Below the pieces are notes generated by a model. The model searched no databases. It was not told the DNA's origin and saw only the letters and a list, made by a program, of their open reading frames with translations. A stretch of DNA of 64,000 bases from Erythrocercus mccallii (Eukaryota > Chordata > Aves > Passeriformes > Dicruridae). The stretch covers positions 1 to 64,000 of the forward strand of contig VZRG01001596.1 in the NCBI GenBank assembly GCA_013397435.1. Reading direction: 5' to 3'. Shown here piece by piece: positions 51,064-63,500 of this stretch; the stretch's first letter is position 1, and every line of letters starts with the position of its first letter. The position numbers and the translations under genes are program-made.

Positions 51064-51069
51064 AATAAA
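51064..51069 (+). terminator. Candidate proximal DCN polyadenylation signal
   Basis: AATAAA 136 bases after the stop codon, with a T-rich stretch about 80 bases further on. Confidence 0.45.
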
Positions 51070-51459
51070 TGAGACATTACAGATGTACAAGAGCGAGCAT
51101 ACCATCAATAAGGTTTGCCAACTGTGCTTTAAACTGACTTATTTCAGCCTTTTTTTTCAGCATGCTTTCTGTGGCATTTTTCAGTTTGCTGAATGCTACA
51201 GGTTTTCAGATTCCACTGTATATGAAATTCGGAGTAAATATTTGTCAAGTTGATATATTAAAAAAAAAGATAGTGGTTGAGGTTATTTTTATAGCCACAC
51301 ACAGGGAAAAATAACAGAGGGAAAAAAAAGACTCTCAAATCATCTGGAGACTTGAGAAGGTAAGAGTTACCTCCTTTAAATTTATTGCAAGCCCTGGAGG
51401 TTTAAAAATATCCACTACAACTCTAAGATAATTCTGAATGTATCTATTTAGCAGAGGCA

Positions 51460-51500
51460 AATAAAGTTGTTGCTAATGTCATTATTTTTGAAAAAATAAA
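51460..51500 (+). terminator. Candidate distal DCN polyadenylation signals
   Basis: AATAAA at 51,460-51,465 (followed by GTTGTTGCTAATG) and at 51,495-51,500 inside an A-rich run. The two are spaced 35 bases apart. Confidence 0.45.
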
Positions 51501-53671
51501 ATAAATTCATATTGTACACATAGTTCTTTAAAGTTTGCATTCTTCTAGAGCAATGCTATTCAGAATTAGCATATCATCCTAAAGAACAAAATATTGAGTA
51601 GTCTGCAGTAAAAAGCTTGTAACCTATATCTGGATCTCGATGACTAAATTTCTCTAGTGCAAATCCTTTTCACCTTAGTCACAAGAGATTTTATTACTTT
51701 ACTGCCTTGTGGAGTATGGTATAAGGGTTTAGTAATTGTTAGCAGTCTATATATTTATCTAAACAAGAAAACATAGCAGTTCACTTTTCACTTGTTCTGC
51801 ATTGTATTTTGTCAGCATCCTTTACTGGTTTTGATATTTTTTTAAAAAGAATTAATTGTGAAGTAGAGATATGCAGGCTTCTCCATCTGACAAATTTGTG
51901 GAATTTAGACTATAGAAGCAAAACCATAAGTAAAGAAATATATGAAGTGAAATAACTACAGTTGTGGGGACATCATTTGTAGATGTATCTATTTAGAGTG
52001 ATTTGGAGCTCTCTGTAAATTGGGATTCTTCAACCCATACCAGCAGGTATCAAGCACATCAAAGGTAGGCTGCAAATTTCTACTGTCAATCTTCAAAGCT
52101 AAACGTATACTGAATAAAAACATCAACTGAAAAAAATCTTCTGCAGACTCTTAATACTCCAAAGTCAATCTCTCTAATTTGTAAAACTTATATGTCATTT
52201 ATATTAAAGAATAATGTAATACAGGCAAACTCCAAAGTGTTTGTCTTTCTTCTTTTGTTTTGATAGAATAACATCAGTGTGTCAAAACTTTAAATCTTGA
52301 AAATTGAACATCTTTGCCATGGTGATAGATAAAGTAAGAATAAATTGTGTGAAATTTTTTGCCTCAAGGAACTTTTTCATGCTTAATTCTCATAGATTTT
52401 TTTTGTAGGGGCAAACAAATATAGTCTTTTTATAGCTCTCATTTATACAGTAGTAAATAATTGGAAAAAAATATGACTCACTATAACCACTACACAGAAT
52501 AAGCATGTTTGCACTCTTCTGAGCTATCTTCTTCATATAATAGTCAGTGATTTCTTTGCTTTCTATCTGTTTTTCTTCTGGGTTTCACATTTTCAGACAG
52601 TTATTTTTAAATTAAAACAAACAATTTGTTATATTTTTCTGTCACAGGAGGGAAAACCCTCCAGAAAATCATCAGTTATGGTTTTTTCCTTTCGGTTCTT
52701 GGTTGGATATCAGCTATTCTGCAGACAGAGACTTCATGCAGAAAAGTAAGCACTGGCATTTCAAGCGAGAACAAAGGCATTGTCTTAGCCTGAAAAACTC
52801 CGCAAAGTTTGTATATACATTGTATATACATGGTTACAGAGAGAGATTCACAAAAAAAGTAATAATAATTACATAAAGCATCATATAAACATATGCACAA
52901 ACTCTCCATTTTTCCCATCCATAATTTTAACTTCACACATACTAATGCTTTTCTTTCAAATTAGAACAAACTTTAAGTCTGGAAGATAATATCTGAATCT
53001 GGTCCTCGTCTGTAATATCCATGATATGTCCCATATCAAGCTTGCTGCTTGCTGCTAAAAGCATAACTTATTCCTCATAAAATACATTCCGTTCTAACAA
53101 CCAAGGGCTGCAAAGATAGCAGGACTTTCCTGATTCCCAGTCTTTTTCAATGAAACAGAATAAGCAAATCCTATGACAAGAGATCTAAGCAAGATCATGA
53201 CAAATTTGAAAGGTAAACACACTGTTGGTTTTCCATAAATTGTGCAGCCACACCAACAGTGTTTGACTGATGGGATTCTATCCACACACAGCATCTGCAG
53301 AGACTTCAAAGCAGCGGGAAGCCCAATACTTTTAAAACTGCTTTTCATATAAATAAAGAACCGATGGTTCTTCTACTTAAAAACAAAACAAGAAGAGGAA
53401 AAAAATTTAAAAAAATAAAGAACAAACACAAAAAAATCTATAAACAAATGCATGGAAAGAAATAAGAGAACTAAAGTAGAAAGTCTTTGGGCCCTGTAGT
53501 GTATCCTCAATTTCTTCATAAATTATGAAGACAGTAAATGGTCACAACTCTTGGACTCAAACACATATAGAATAATATCCTTCTTTCCTGGTGCAGCCTA
53601 AAGCATCTTATCCCTTACTGCCAGCAAGGGTGTGGCCATCTTTTAGTCTGATTTCTACTACAGTGCACCAG

Positions 53672-53700
53672 GTTATCATATACTCCGTTATCATATACTC
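53672..53700 (+). repeat. 14-bp tandem repeat
   Basis: GTTATCATATACTC at 53,672-53,685 and 53,687-53,700, period 15. Confidence 0.65.
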
Positions 53701-53884
53701 AGTTGCTCATGTATAAGTGACAGTAAATCTAATTTCATTTCCAGGAAAGGATTAGCTCTTAAATCCTTGACATTAGAGTGTTGCTCTCATTTCCAAGACC
53801 ATATATTTTTTTTAGTTGCCTCCACAAACTGTTTCTAAAATTCTCTAACCACAAGATCTGGAAACAGCTCTTTCACCCTTACTT

Positions 53885-53914
53885 GGGTTTTTTGGGGGGC
53901 TTTTTTGGGGAGGG
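53885..53914 (+). other. Putative G-quadruplex sequence
   Basis: Four G runs of 3, 6, 4 and 3 separated by loops of 6, 7 and 1 bases, which meets the common G3+N1-7 rule. It lies in a G/T-rich stretch of otherwise AT-rich DNA. Confidence 0.5.
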
Positions 53915-55756
53915 TGTGTGAGGTTTGGTTTGGAGGTTTTTTTGGTTTTTTTTGAGCTGCTAGTGAACCACTCTGTTATAATGTATTTCTGCTTAGCTAT
54001 TTTTGAAAACAGATAACATTTTCTACCTCACACTCACATGTACAAATAGGAGAAAGCTGACAAATTGTGTTTGTTCAAAGAAAGCATTAACTTAATGTAT
54101 TTCTAACATCATATGCAAAATACCTAAAAAAGATGACAGACTTTCTGATCCCACTACTACTCTGAAGTGCCATCTAGTGTCACTGAGGGACAGTAACAAA
54201 GTTACTGTTAACTAGAAAGCCAGAAAAAAAAGGGGTTTTGAGGCTTTGTGGGAAGAGGGTACTCAATACTCTGCTGTTTTGGTTTTCTATTTTTGTTAAA
54301 TCAGAGGTGCAGAGCTGTGAAATCAATAGTCTTTTTTTACACCCACAGTCAAATGTGTTTGCATTGAACAAGAATGGGGTTTTGCTCATTCTCTGTATGC
54401 ACACATTGCTCTGAAGCCAGTTTTGTTTCAGAAATTTGCCTACATCTGTGTTTTTTGGTTTTTACTCAGAAGAGTTGCCCTAATTTGGCTGAAAGTAGTT
54501 CATCCAATAAAAAGGAAAATAAAGAGTCATGTTCATGAAAAGTTGCAGAGAACTGAAGGAGAAATATGGTCTGTGAGATAGATGTTCGATATTAACTGCC
54601 TCATCTTCAAAATGAAATAGTGAAATTAAAAATAATTGATAATTTTTAGCATAAAACATTATCTTAACAATGCTCCAGCAGCTCCATCTCCAAAGAGAAA
54701 AGTTTCTGTGGATGTCCTGAAAGGCACAAAAACTGTTTAGCTGTTTGGATTACACTCAACACAAACACTCAAACAGCTAGGCTCATCAATGGCTGCATTT
54801 TAAGTGACACAAACCAGCCTTTGGCCTGCTGCCCTGCTTCCTGTTCTGGAAGCTCAGGGCTGTTAGTGTGCCATAAATGCATAAAAGGATCAGTCTGGAT
54901 ACAGGCACTACAGAAGGCTGTTTACCCTGCCTGTTAAACCCCACACTTTCCTTTCTGAGATATAAAGAAGTGGTTTCTTCGTAAGTGCTTTGTCAGGCAG
55001 ATTTCTTTCTCAGTGTGTACATTATGCTGCTTGAAAGCTTTGGAGATTACCTCTATGTGGGTGTCTTAAGTCAACAGACATAAAGAATGTTAATGCTCTG
55101 TTACTGCCTGCTGGAATTGGACTTAAATCTTCAGGAGAAAGAAAGGAAAAAACTATAAGAAATTTTAATTCTAATTATATATTTATTTATATGTTTCACA
55201 TATCTTTTTAGAGTACAGCAGAAAACTAATAGCAAAATTACAACAATATGATGAGAAGCAGTGATGGTTGTGTTTCTATATCCACATGTGTTTCTGCAGC
55301 ATGAAACACAGCGAAGAAGCTTTTGAAAAGCAGCAATAATTGTAGGCCTTGCATCTGAAAACACCCACATGAATAGCTCCAATATTTTCACTCAGAGGAG
55401 CTGAAAAATACAGATGGGCATCAATTTTGAAGCTAAATTAAAAAAAATAAGATGCTGTCCACTCTTTAAATACAAAAGGCTGTTTTTAAACAAAAGAAAC
55501 CTAAACTGTCTAAAATACCTCTATCCTGGAAATTTTCATGTTACGAAATGTCCCAGATACTTCCTTTGGCTCACACCCAGAAGGAGAGAAGGTGAATATT
55601 TGAAAATGATGATTCTTAGTCACAAATGGCATGGTATTTTGTTTAGATGCACAACTATTAATTGATAGATTGTGCTGTTCCTAGCTTTTGACAGAATGGA
55701 CAGTAGCATATGTACTGCTTTATTCTGGATATTTCCTGTATGGAAAGATAGAATGT

Positions 55757-56612
55757 ACCCTCAGAAATTTGGTTGATGATACAAAACTGGGAAGGGGGGC
55801 TGTTGGCTGAAGGCTGTGCTGCCATTCAATAGAACTTGATAGACTGGAGAATTGGGCAGAGAGAAACTAATGAGGTTTAACAAGGGCAAGTTCAGGGTCC
55901 TGCACATGGGGAAGAATAGCTTAAAGTGCCAGCACAGACTAGGGCCTGACCTGCTAGAGAACAGCTCTGAAAGAAGGGGCCTGGGAGTCCTGGTGACTCC
56001 TGACTATGAGCCAGCAGCGCCCTTGCAGCCAGAAGGGTCAATGATATCCTGGGGTGCACTGGGAAGAGTGTGGCCAGCAGGTCGAGGGAGGGGATCCTGC
56101 CCCTCTCCTCAGCCCTGGTGAGGCCAGTCCTGGTGCTGTGTCCATTTCTGGGCTCCTCAGGACAAAAAAGAAAAGGAGCCACTGGAGAGGGTCCAGTGGT
56201 GGGCCACAAAGGTGATCAAGAGACTGGAGCATCTCTTTTATGAGGGAGCTGGGCCTGTTTGGTTGGGAGAAGAGAAGACTGAAAGGGAATCTCATCAACA
56301 CTTGTAAATATCTCACAGGTGAGTGTCAAGAGAGTGGTGCCAGACTATTTTTAATGGTGCCCTGTGACAGGGAGAGGAGCAGTGGCCATAAATTAAATCA
56401 CCAGAAGTTTCATCTCAACATGAGGAAACACTTCTTTACACTGAGGGTGGCAGAGCACTGGAACATGCTGCCCAGTGAGGTTGTGGGGTCTCCCAGTCTG
56501 GACACATTCAAAATCCATCTGGACAAGTTCCTGTGCAACTTGCTGAAAGTTGCCTTGGCAGGAGAGTTGGACTGGATGATCTCTGAAGGTCTCTTCCAAT
56601 TGTGATTCTGTA
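55757..56612 (+). mobile_element. CR1 LINE: end of ORF2 plus 3' UTR
   Basis: The longest CR1 copy in the window. The left part encodes a broken remnant of the end of ORF2 (TTGATGATACAAAACTGGGA, then a frame reading MRFNKGKFRVLHMGKN and LLENSSERRGLGVLV). It continues with the usual 3' blocks AGAAGAGAAGACTGAAAGGG, GAGCACTGGAACATGCTGCC and TTGGACTGGATGATCTCTGA. The reverse transcriptase core is missing and frames shift, so it is inactive. Confidence 0.9.
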
Positions 56613-58019
56613 TAAATTGTTACAATTTACAAAACCTTCTAAATTCATATTTAACATGAAATCAAGCAAAATTTTTCCAATTCTTTATGTTATTGTTTCA
56701 AAAGCATTGAAGTATATATTTTGTGATAAATCATACACCTCTTATTCATTTTCAACTAGTATATTAAAGCATATATTATATTTGAATTTAGAAAGCCTTA
56801 AGAATTTTGTTGCCATTTTTGAAACAACAAGTTTATAAAGTTATGTTATTGTTTCCAGATGAAGACTTTAATTGAAATAAATTAGGCTAGTCCTGCTCTA
56901 CAGAGTAATTTTTGAATGTGTTCAAATCCATCATGTCATGGAAAATAGGGACCATGTGTCTGCTGCTAAGTGCGTGTTAGAAAACCCTTTCAACAGGAAA
57001 AAACTCAGAACCAGTTAAAGCTAATCATGTAACATTCTGATGTTGAATCCTTTAATCTTTTAATTTCAAGGTATTGAATCTTTGCAGGAGTCAAAAGCTT
57101 GTAACGAATAAACCAAATTCCAGAGTGTAGAAAAAAAATGAAATTTCAAGATGCATAAAATAATCTCAAAATGAAAGAGAGAATAATTCTAACTACTGCT
57201 TGCCTATGCTAGAAACTCTAGACAATTGAAATGCTTCAAAAGGCTCATTTGCTTCTGAGAGTAAACCTTCAGAGGTTTGTCCATACACAGCATTCTAACA
57301 TGGAAAACATGGATACATTGCAATGAATTCTTGAAACAAAGCACTGACTTTGAAGTGTTGGTTAACAAAGAGTGATTGAGAGATCTTAAACCTTGAATGA
57401 CTTAATATTCCATCATGCCAACAAGAAAATGAAACAAAAAGATTTGCCTTTTGGCTATATTTAATTTTCTATCCTTTGTTGCTCATTTTTAGCACCAAAT
57501 TCTTCAAAGACATGCCAATCTTTTATATACAGCAGAGCTTCTGAATGTGTTGATTACAGAGATACAGAAGGTTGTGTGATTTTTTTAATAGATACAGACA
57601 ATTGGATTGTCATGTAAAAACTTCAATATATTAGCTCTTTACTGCTGTCAAGGGAGTAAATTACCATGAAGTGATAATATTCCCTTTGAACTGCCTTGTT
57701 AGAATTCTGACACATAGGAAAGCCACGCTTCATACATCTTAGACAGTGGGATTGGTCTCACACTATGAAAAAAATGCAACAACACAAGGATTATAGATTA
57801 TTCTGCAGAGCTGAGAAAGAAATAACATTAATAGGAATTGAAGGAGACATGTCCCATTTACCAAAGCTCTGTCCTACAGAGGAGGAAGCTGAGGATTCCT
57901 CCAGCCCAGCTTCACCCTCCCTCACCTTTCAAGTGAGGAAGTTGAGATAAAAGAGCTTTCTAGCCCCTTAGTTACCTCATGGGCAGCTTCTGGGGAGGTA
58001 TGAGAGCATGTAGTACATG
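56613..58019. other. Intergenic DNA, no gene seen
   Basis: AT-rich sequence between two CR1 copies. Nothing recognisable is seen. Confidence 0.6.
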
Positions 58020-58757
58020 AACACATGTGAACCTTATGAGGATCAAAGCAATCCCAGCAGTGGTACAAACTGGGTGATGAATAGTGTGAGATCACTCCTG
58101 CAAAGAAGGATTTTGAGATACTGGTGGATGAATAATTGGATATGAACCAACAGAGTGCACTTGCGGCCCAGAAAGTAAAACATATCCTAGGCTGCATCAA
58201 AAGCAGCGTGGCCATCATGTCCAGAGAGCTGATTCTGCTCCTCTTCTCCACTTTCCTGAACCACTCACCTGCAGTTATGCACACAGTGCTGGGGTCCTCG
58301 GCACAGGAAAAAGTTGATAGAGCAGACCTAGAGGAGAGACACAAGAAGAGTCAGAGGGCTGGGGTACCTCTCCTGCAAAGAAATGCTGAGAGAATTGGAA
58401 TTGCTCTGGGGAAAAAAAAAAAAGGCTAAGGAAAGACAAAATTGCAGTCTTTCACTATATAAAGAAGGCTTATAAGAAAGACAGAGACTTTTTACCATGG
58501 CCTGCATAAGGTGCAATGATTTTAAGCTGAAAGATTTAGGTTGGATATGAGGAAGATATTCTTTAAATTAAGGCTGGTGAGACCCTGGAACAGGTTGCTC
58601 AGAGAAGCTGTGGATGTTTCATCATTGGCAGCATTCAAGGCCAAGTAGGATTGGATTTTGCGCAAGCTAGCTACATGAAAGATGTCACTTATTGCAGGGA
58701 GATTGGACTACATGATCTCTAAAGGTCCCTCCCAAACCAAACCATTCTGTGATTCCA
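58020..58757 (+). mobile_element. CR1 LINE: end of ORF2 plus 3' UTR, second copy
   Basis: A remnant of the end of ORF2 is readable as NQQSALAAQKVKHILGCIKS followed by SRELILLLFSTFL. The 3' blocks AGGAAGATATTCTTTAAATT, CCTGGAACAGGTTGCTCAGA and GGGAGATTGGACTACATGAT follow, and the copy ends AACCATTCTGTGATTCC. It is diverged, in the same orientation as the copy 1.4 kb upstream. The left edge is approximate. Confidence 0.85.
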
Positions 58758-60452
58758 AATGCAATATCAGTGCCCTGAGTACACCAGTAGGCTCTTGCTG
58801 CCATGCCCGTCTCTTCCAGGGCCTCTTTCCACCCAGACTTCTACCACTCATTTTCCAGGAGCTACATTTAAGCTCAATTCCTCGTCCTTTCTCTGAGCTT
58901 ACAGCTGGGTCTCAGCACAGCTGTGCAGGAGAAGGCAAGCTGGGAGGCAGTTATAGAAGGCAAGGCAGCAGCCTCAGGATTGAGGTATCCAGTGCCATAG
59001 CACCCAATGAAGCACAGCAAAGCTCTTGGCTGACTGTGACCATGGTGAGGCAACCATCCAGCAACAGATGTCCACCGAGAGGGCAGGCTTAAGGTCAAGC
59101 TCAGTTTGCAAGTCAATAATATAATGCCAGGTACAAAAACAGGCACAGCATACCTAGAACTGAGCTAGATTCAGCTGGAATACAGCTACTGGACAATGGG
59201 TGGAGGCAGTGTGTCTGGAGAATGCGGATGAGGCGGGAGTAAAATCTTCAACATCACCTCATTTAGTTAGGAACCCCAACTCTGTCTTCCAAGGCCTTGG
59301 AAGGCACTTCTCTAAAAATGTTTTGATGTGAGTATGTGACAAGTCATTAGCAGTGGCTTTCAGAAACAGGATTTCCTTCTAATTGGTAAAACAAACACCT
59401 TCTTCCCTTCACCAAGATTTGAATCAAAATGTTGTGGGCTTGAATCAAAATGTAGGGATACTTGCTTGAAAGAATGGCCCTCACGTGGGCTCCCTGGAAA
59501 AGTAATCATTCTGAGACAACACATATCTGATGGGTCTCAGGGTTATTCAATTATGGTTGTGTTAAAAGGTCCATAATAATGGCAAAGATTTAGCTGCCAA
59601 AACACAGTGCAAAAACCTTCACTTTGTGGGTGAAGTTACTACAAATATGTGATCCTAGGTCTCACTCTATTTTCATGAAATTAAATAGGAGCAATGGGTT
59701 TGCTATACCACAGCTGACTAGTCATATTACCTGTGTCTATTTAGAAGATATCTATGGGGTAACAAAATGGCCTAAATTATAGTGTTGCTCACTGGTACTG
59801 CTGTAGCTAAGTTTGTGTCAGCAGTTCTATATGAAACCAGCTTTTCCACTTAAATATTTTTACTCTGCTAAATCTTAGAATCAAATGTTGTTCCTCAAGC
59901 ATATTTGTTTCTCCTTGGAAAATTAAAAATAGTCCATTGTATCTTCTTCAAAACCCTAGTGGAAGGCAAAAGTGTATATAAATACAACCACACGCATGCA
60001 AGCACATAAATTTTGAGAAAATGGTGGAAACCATGAAATTATAATTTGATAAAATTCAAATTATGGATCAGGGCATATCATCAAGCCTTTGGACCTGACT
60101 GTCTACTTTTATATTGATGGCTTAGGTTATATTCCAGAATCTAAAACCAATTTGTGTTATTAAGTGAAATCATGCCATTTTTGAAATCTGGAACATGACT
60201 TAGGAAGCCTTGTTGCAAGGCTTTCTTGTCTTGTGAAACATGGTGGCTTCATTTGAGCTCTCTATTGAGAGTGATAAGAGCCAAATCCAGGGTAGGGATT
60301 GTTTATTTCAGGCTAGAATCATGCAAAAACCCATTATGATATACTAATACTGCAAAGAATGACTTGCCAATGTCAGGAACATTATGTGATTTACTAGTGT
60401 AGGTGAAGCCTAAAGGGGAGAGAAGTCATTGATTTCCTTTTATATTTTTTAA
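58758..60452. other. Intergenic DNA, no gene seen
   Basis: A somewhat GC-richer stretch (58,760-59,230) carries open frames of up to 136 codons on + and 90 on -. None has a recognisable domain, and they overlap each other on opposite strands, as chance frames do. The rest is AT-rich. Confidence 0.5.
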
Positions 60453-60495
60453 TATTAATTATATTATATTATATTATATTATATTATATTATATT
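60453..60495 (+). repeat. (ATATT)n microsatellite at gap edge
   Basis: About eight copies of an ATATT pentamer running into a run of N. Confidence 0.9.
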
Positions 60496-60576
60496 NNNNN
60501 NNNNNNNNNNNNNNNNNNNNNNNNNNNNNNNNNNNNNNNNNNNNNNNNNNNNNNNNNNNNNNNNNNNNNNNNNNNN
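60496..60576. other. Assembly gap (81 N)
   Basis: Run of N directly after an AT-only pentamer repeat. The sequence resumes with TATTAAAAATGC, so the repeat ends inside the gap. Confidence 0.99.
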
Positions 60577-63500
60577 TATTAAAAATGCTATTAATTGCCT
60601 ATTATCTGAATGCTTTCCTTACTTTTTCTTCTCAGTCAGTTATAATGCTTTCTGCAATCTTTCAAGGTAAAGTTAACTCTGTGTTTTTTATATCTTTGAA
60701 CAGCTGATAATATGGCATTCTGATCTGACTGAGACTTGGGAAGAGTTACTGTATTTGATTGCAGTACTTTACTTTCCATACCCACAACCCAAAAGCCATA
60801 ACAACCCACTTGAGAAGAGAGAAGGGAAGGCATTCCCTCTGAGTTAGCTTTCTACCGCTGCTCCAAAAAAAAGTGATGTCTTTCAAAATGCTGCTTTGTT
60901 TTGTCGCATAATGTATTTATTTATATATTTAAAAAATTAAGATATTATGAAAGCATTAAAAGGTCTACTGGGAAGCTAAAGGGTCAGATGTTGATTCCAG
61001 TTTTGGCCCAATTCAGTTTATCATTTAACAAACAGACACACATTTATAAAAACATACAGATACAGAATTATTCAAATGCAACCTCTAGGTGCTTGCTGAA
61101 GTCTGAAAAAATACGAGGTGAAGAAAAAAGGGTTAGCCAAAGTAGACAGAGGTCTGAAATCTATGGGAGGTGGACAAATTTAATTGGGAAATGCTGTATG
61201 CTCCTTAAAACATTGCAGGATGAGGGAAAAGTTAGTGCAGCTGGGCCATTCTTGAGTTGGATGGAGATCAACTTAGACCTGAAGCACATTTGTGTCCATT
61301 CAAAATAAGTTTATGAACAACTGTGACACAAAATGTCTTATATAATTTCTCTCCTTTCCAATGGATATAACTTCTACAGTTACATATGAAAAGCTTTGCT
61401 TGACTGAAAAAAAAGAAAACTGTTGAGTGAGGCCTCAGGTGATGGTCTAATAGAATCAGACAACTGTCTTCTAAGTTTTTATTTGGCCTTTCAGAGAATT
61501 GCTTATTTTGGCTTTTTTATTATTGTAATTTTTAGAGGTGGTAAGAAATGGAAAATACCTGTGGGTTAATAGATCATGACTGCTTCCAGACTTCTATATC
61601 CCATTTAGTTTGGCTCTATTTCTGTGACATTTCATTGCAGATATTCTGCTTGATACAAAACTCAGAGAATACTGTTGAGAAAATTGTTGGAGAATTCTAT
61701 TCAGACAGTTTATACAAACTGACACTATTACTTAGGAGATTGATTATTTCCTGGACTGGAACTTCAAGGGCACAATTTAGGTTCCAAAAGATAAGTGTCT
61801 AATACCATTCTGGATTGCTTATGTGTGCCTGGCATCCTGCTGCTACTTCAGGACAGGACAGATCTCCTCAGAATCCTGAGTCACAGAAACCAGACGCCCT
61901 TGGCTGTGCTGTTCAGCCCAGGGCATGTCAGAAAGCAGTTGAATGTCCTTGCACCACCTGATGGAAACCCCTTGACCAAAGGCAATTGCCTAAATGCTGG
62001 TGTCTTGTTATTAAGCACTGTGAAGTTCTCTGTTTTGCCATCAGCTACCGTTTGAAAAGGGCACAAGTGTTGAAGTCCTCTCCCATAATCTATGAAGTTG
62101 AGTTGGACACCTCAGAGCCTCTCAAATAATACTGGATGCCTACCTTTAGGTAAGTGAATACTGTTGTAGTGTCTGTCTTGGGGAATTGAATCACTCTCCA
62201 GGCTCCACTGTTATATTACATCCCCACTGATCTTGAGGAGTGCCTGGACCCCTATCACATATTTAGACAACTGTGTTTGCTGTCTCTCAGGATCAAAATG
62301 TCAGATACATCACATACCTGACACCATTTATAATAGTAAATGTCTGATAATAATCTATATAATAATATATAATAAATAGTCTGCATATTGCAGAGAAGTA
62401 AAGGCAGTCTTAGTGAGATATAAGGTAGAGTAACTTAAAAAAAAATTAGCTTTTCTAATGGGAAATTTGATTTTGTGAGATGCTTTTAGCAGTGCCACAT
62501 GGCCTGTAGTAAAGCATTAGTAGAGTTTCTCAACACTGCACAATCCCTAAGACAAAAGATGTTTCATACAGCATGAGGTTAATCCACTCTGGATCTCCTT
62601 ATAAAAAATAAAGACAATTAAATCACTGGATTGGAATCTGTGCTTGCCAAAGCTGACCATTTAATATGGCCAAAAGCATATTTCCAGCCAGTGTTTCAGA
62701 GGAGCTCCATGTCTCCAAACAGGAAAAGGATGAACAAATTTGCTTGGAAGGAAAAATTGTAAGAAAAATAAAAATATTTATATTTTCACGTAATTTAAGA
62801 TTGTGTCCTCAAATACCTTGTTTCTTGATATAACACCCAAAAAAGGCCAATTTTAACCATAACTTGCTTTTTTTCACTTGAAAAGTAAAATGTAAATAGA
62901 AGGGAAAAAAAACTTATGAGACATGAAGAATAAAAGAAAGGTTAGGATTAAATAATAGTGTCCCTGTACATATTAGTAATAAGGAAAAAAAAATAAAACG
63001 GTTGCACTGAATATGTCAGTGACATATCCACATATAGCATGGCAGAAGATAGTTGGAAGAAGATGGAGATTTTGATGAGGAAAAGAAATTCTAGTAATGT
63101 TATAGAAGTAAGATTAATATACACAAGACAATGGTTAGCAATGGAAAATGAATAAAAATTATCGTTGTTTTCTGCATTTGAAAGGAGTAGATCTGTACTG
63201 ATGTACTTTTATTATATCATGTTCTTTCTAAAGGGAAAAAAAAATCCAACAAGAATGTTTGATAGTGAAAAATACTTTTAGATTTGGTTGCCATAATATT
63301 TTGTACTTAAACATCTCAGGAAGACATGTAAGAGTTGTTTGGTTCATTTACAGTCCATTTTCATGACCCTGGGAATACCAGAACACTGATGTGATGTTAT
63401 TGTTCATGCATTTTAAATAGGTACATGTTGTTTCTACCTCAAGGCTATTAACCCTAGACCAGGCCTAGGGAAAATAATGTAAAAATCTCATATATCATTC

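Larger units (their letters stand above)
50929..51515 (+). other. DCN: DCN 3' UTR
   Basis: Non-coding sequence after the stop. AATAAA signals occur at 51,064, 51,460 and 51,495, with further ones at 52,113 and 52,339. Use of the first would give a 3' UTR of about 155 bases and of the 51,460/51,495 pair about 560-590. With a leader of about 390 and 1,077 coding bases this predicts mRNAs near 1.6 and 2.0 kb, close to the two sizes known for mammalian decorin. The true end is not provable from sequence. Confidence 0.6.
51516..55756. other. Intergenic DNA downstream of DCN
   Basis: AT-rich sequence with no gene recognised. It could include a longer DCN 3' UTR using later AATAAA signals. It holds a 14-bp direct repeat (53,672-53,700) and a G-rich run (53,885-53,914). 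No leucine-rich-repeat exon of lumican type is visible on either strand. Confidence 0.55.

Noticed and set aside
52811..52832. GTATATACAT/TGTATATACAT repeat, possibly palindromic
   Set aside because: Simple TA-rich sequence, explained by low complexity.
56240..56605. 121-codon frame
   Set aside because: It lies in CR1 3' sequence; the frame is a by-product of the repeat and not a host gene.
58682..59092. 136-codon + frame overlapping a 90-codon - frame
   Set aside because: Starts inside the CR1 tail, has no recognisable domain, and is matched by an equally good frame on the other strand.
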